A DNA stretch of 64,000 bases from Isotricha intestinalis (lineage: Eukaryota; Ciliophora; Litostomatea; Vestibuliferida; Isotrichidae), in contig JAJJLU010003469.1 of assembly GCA_023807065.1 (NCBI GenBank), positions 34,634 to 98,633 on the forward strand, read 5' to 3'. Below, piece by piece: positions 61,802 to 64,000 of the stretch; position 1 is the stretch's first letter; every line of letters begins with the position of its first letter. The position numbers and the translations under genes were made by a program. The notes beneath the pieces are model-generated. The model ran no database searches. It had not been told where the DNA came from and saw only the letters and a list, made by a program, of their open reading frames with translations.

Positions 61802-62018
61802 TTAATTATCATAAATTATTTTTTGAAAGATTTTTATTTTTTTTAGTTTTTAATTTGTTATTATTTCTTTTTTTTTATTTTTATGGTAATAAAAATATAT
61901 TATTAAACTATTTTTTATATATCAAATAATAATAATATTTTATTTTATAAAAAAAAATAATAAAAAAAAATTTAAATAATAAAAATAATAATAATTTAAA
62001 AAGAAAAAGAGAAGAATA

Positions 62019-62873
62019 ATGAAAATCTTAAAAGCACCAACTCAATTTAAAACATTAAACAGAATAAAATTATCTCCTCAATTTCGAATAATATTATTCA
62101 ATTATGAGCTTCAAAGGAAATTAACAAAAAGGAAAGTAAAAGAAAATCCATTATTAGAATCTTTAAAAATGCAACTAACAAAAGATGAATCAGATAAAGA
62201 TTATTTTTTAAGAGAAATGAGAGTCGAAAGAAAAGTAGGAGAAGAAATGAAAAATATGTACGGAGCAAAAGCCTTTGAAGGAAGATCAGGAAGAGAAATA
62301 AAATTAGCTGAAAAAAAAGTAAGTTCTGAAAAAAAAATAACTAAAATGTTTATTTTAGAAGGAAATCCTTTATTAGCTTCAAGAAATAAAAGTAATTTTT
62401 ACGAAAGTAATAATAATAGTAAAAATTATAATTATACTGATGTTAATGTTAGTGATGTAATTAATGATGATAATGATTTTTATAATAATTATAATTATTA
62501 TACTGATGTTCATAGGAATAAAAATTATATAAGTTTGCCTTTAATTTTTCCCAGAAGAAGACCTCAGAATATTAAAAAAAGAAATATTTTTAATAATAAT
62601 ATTTCTGGAATAAATGTTAATGATGTTAGTTATGAAAAAAGTAATTTTAATTCTAAAGATTATTCTAGATCTATTAGTTCTATTAGTAATAATTATTATA
62701 ATGTAAATAATGTTAGTAATTTAAGTACGAAAACACTTTTAGATAATTTAGATTCTGTTAGAAATTCTTATAGAAATGTTTCCAGAAATATTGGAAGATT
62801 TGTTAAAAATGAAAAAGAAATTTATGAAAATACTAATTTTAGGTATAAAATGGTTCTTAATCAATTTGAATAA
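62019..62873 (+). CDS. Hypothetical protein with conserved basic N-terminus
   Basis: 284 residues. The N-terminal ~115 residues are ordinary in composition: TLNRIKLSPQFRIILFNYEL, KENPLLESLKMQLTKDE, FLREMRVERKVGEEMKNM, YGAKAFEGRSGREIKLAEKK, then FILEGNPLLASRNK. This part is probably conserved. The C-terminal part is Asn/Tyr/Ser-rich and disordered (NNYNYYTDV). No known domain is seen. Confidence 0.75.
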   Translation: MKILKAPTQFKTLNRIKLSPQFRIILFNYELQRKLTKRKVKENPLLESLKMQLTKDESDKDYFLREMRVERKVGEEMKNMYGAKAFEGRSGREIKLAEKKVSSEKKITKMFILEGNPLLASRNKSNFYESNNNSKNYNYTDVNVSDVINDDNDFYNNYNYYTDVHRNKNYISLPLIFPRRRPQNIKKRNIFNNNISGINVNDVSYEKSNFNSKDYSRSISSISNNYYNVNNVSNLSTKTLLDNLDSVRNSYRNVSRNIGRFVKNEKEIYENTNFRYKMVLNQFE

Positions 62874-63186
62874 AATATTTGAGTTTTGTATATTTATATA
62901 TTGTTTATTAATTCATTTATTAATATAATAAGAAAATAAAGTTTAATAAATTATTAAATTTTTAAAACGTAAATTTAAAAAAAAAGTAAAATAAAAACAT
63001 AAAAAATAATTATTAATTATAATATAATTAATTAAAAAAAATTATAATAATTCTTTTTAAATCTAAATCTTTCAGTTTTTAATTATCATATTTAATTTTT
63101 TCATTTTATTGTATTACATATTAAAATATAAAATTTAATAAGAATTAATTTTCATTTAAAACTCTTATTAGAAAAAAATAAATTAT
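62874..63186. other. Spacer between convergent genes, nothing seen
   Basis: 313 bp of A/T-rich DNA with no ORF or repeat recognised. Confidence 0.55.
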
Positions 63187-64000
63187 TTAACACATATTAG
63201 GAAATTTAATTCTTTCAATTTCTCTTCTTTTATTATCTTTCATTTGTTCTTCTAAATCTCTTCTATATTGTTCATATTCTTCTAATTTTTTTTTCTTTTT
63301 CTCTTCTTCTGTTTTTAAATAATAATTATAACTTTGATTCATTTGATTCAAATATTTTGTTTCTTCATCTTTTAATTTTTGTTTTTCTCTTTCTTTCCAA
63401 ATTATATAATCATTCATTGATTGTTTTAACTCATTTACTTTTTTTTGTCTTATTTTATCAGCTTCTTCATATTCAATTTTTCTTTTTAAATCTTGAGCTG
63501 ATAATTCTCTTAAATATCTTTCATTATCTTTTTTTTCTTTTAATTCATTCATTTTTTTAACTAATAAAGAAGACATAATATCATCATCTTGTTTTTCAAA
63601 ATATTTTTGTCTTTGAGATAATTTTCATATTCTTTTCTATTATTTTGTTCTTCTATTTCTTTTAATAGTTTTTTATCTTCTTCAATTTGTTTTTGTTTTT
63701 CTAATTTTTTTAAATAATCTCTTTGATTGTTTAATTTTAGAATTTCATCAAAATATTTTTTTTTCTTTTCTTTTTCAATCTCATCTTCATTTTTATTTTC
63801 TGTTTTTAATTTTTTTTCCATCAGTTTTTCTATTTTTAATTGACCTACTTTTAAAGCTCTTTCACTACTTTGTTTTTGAATTTGATGTTCTATATTAATT
63901 TCTCTTAATTCATCATTTTTTTCAATTTTTTCAATTTGCTTTTTTAATTCATTTTCTTTTAATTTTTGTTCATTTAATTTAAGATTTCTTAAAAATTTTT
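63187..64000 (-). CDS. Coiled-coil, TPH-like ciliary protein (5' part off the window; frameshift inside)
   Basis: The reading frame is open to the right edge (KFLRNLKLNEQKLKENE...), so the start lies beyond. The sequence is a highly charged continuous helix, with blocks such as EKEKKKKYFDEILKLNNQRD and ENYLKQKEEE-type heptads. It ends with YEQYRRDLEEQMKDNKRREI and RIKFPNMC. Endings like YR+DLxxQ+++++ are typical of TPH (trichohyalin-plectin homology) proteins of cilia such as MNS1, CFAP45 and CFAP53. The frame breaks near 63618-63626: upstream reads NNRKEYEN in one frame and LSQRQKYFEKQDDDI continues in another. Inserting one T (AATTTATC for AATTATC) would join them. Either it is a real frameshift or an assembly error. 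Confidence 0.7.

Overview
This is a nuclear, eukaryotic, extremely A+T-rich window. Intergenic DNA is almost pure A/T and coding DNA is dominated by Lys, Asn, Ile, Glu and Ser codons. Genes lie close together on both strands and starts usually follow an A-run. All three stop codons are used: TAA for nearly all genes, TAG at 30899, 48306 and 55110, TGA at 47149. Six GT-AG introns of 31-81 nt were placed by hand. There are three K+ channels (two with cyclic-nucleotide-binding-like domains) and several ciliary proteins: a SPEF2/CPC1 homologue, two PG-rich SHIPPO/STPG proteins and a likely TPH-type coiled coil. This points to a ciliated protist. A ciliate macronuclear chromosome that keeps the standard code (litostome or rumen-ciliate type) is my best inference, but it is not proven. 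Another A+T-rich flagellate or zoosporic lineage is the main alternative.

Layout. 0-11 kb: a truncated repeat protein, a small possible beta-sandwich protein, two EF-hand proteins, three hypothetical or coiled-coil proteins and an SK-like K+ channel. 11-22 kb: a minus-strand miniprotein, a large CNBD K+ channel, a heavily decayed UBE3A-type HECT ubiquitin ligase and an IQ-motif protein. 21.6-31 kb: a CAMK/AMPK-like kinase with three exons, a two-CHORD protein, a tandem pair of STPG proteins (the second visible only after splicing), a cyclin, an unidentified decayed stretch and a proteasome alpha3 (PSMA4-like) gene broken by one missing base. 31-48 kb: SPEF2, a second CNBD channel, a ZIP-like transporter, an FCP1-type phosphatase and an NBR1-domain protein. 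48-64 kb: a Pho80-type cyclin, a RING-CH/FHA protein, a second IQ protein, a single C2H2 zinc-finger protein, a run of four minus-strand genes (coiled coils, a thioredoxin-like ER protein, a C2-like protein), two hypothetical proteins and a ciliary-type coiled coil cut by the right edge.

Nothing behaves like an operon. The themes are ciliary structure (SPEF2, STPG pair, TPH coiled coil), excitability and Ca2+/second-messenger signalling (channels, EF-hand and IQ proteins, kinase), protein turnover (proteasome relic, HECT relic, RING-CH, NBR1-like) and cell-cycle control (two cyclins). I did not find CRISPR, transposons, rRNA or tRNA. I see no convincing new multi-gene system. The most unusual items are the decayed HECT ligase, the single-base frameshifts in the proteasome and right-edge genes, and a few unusual domain combinations.
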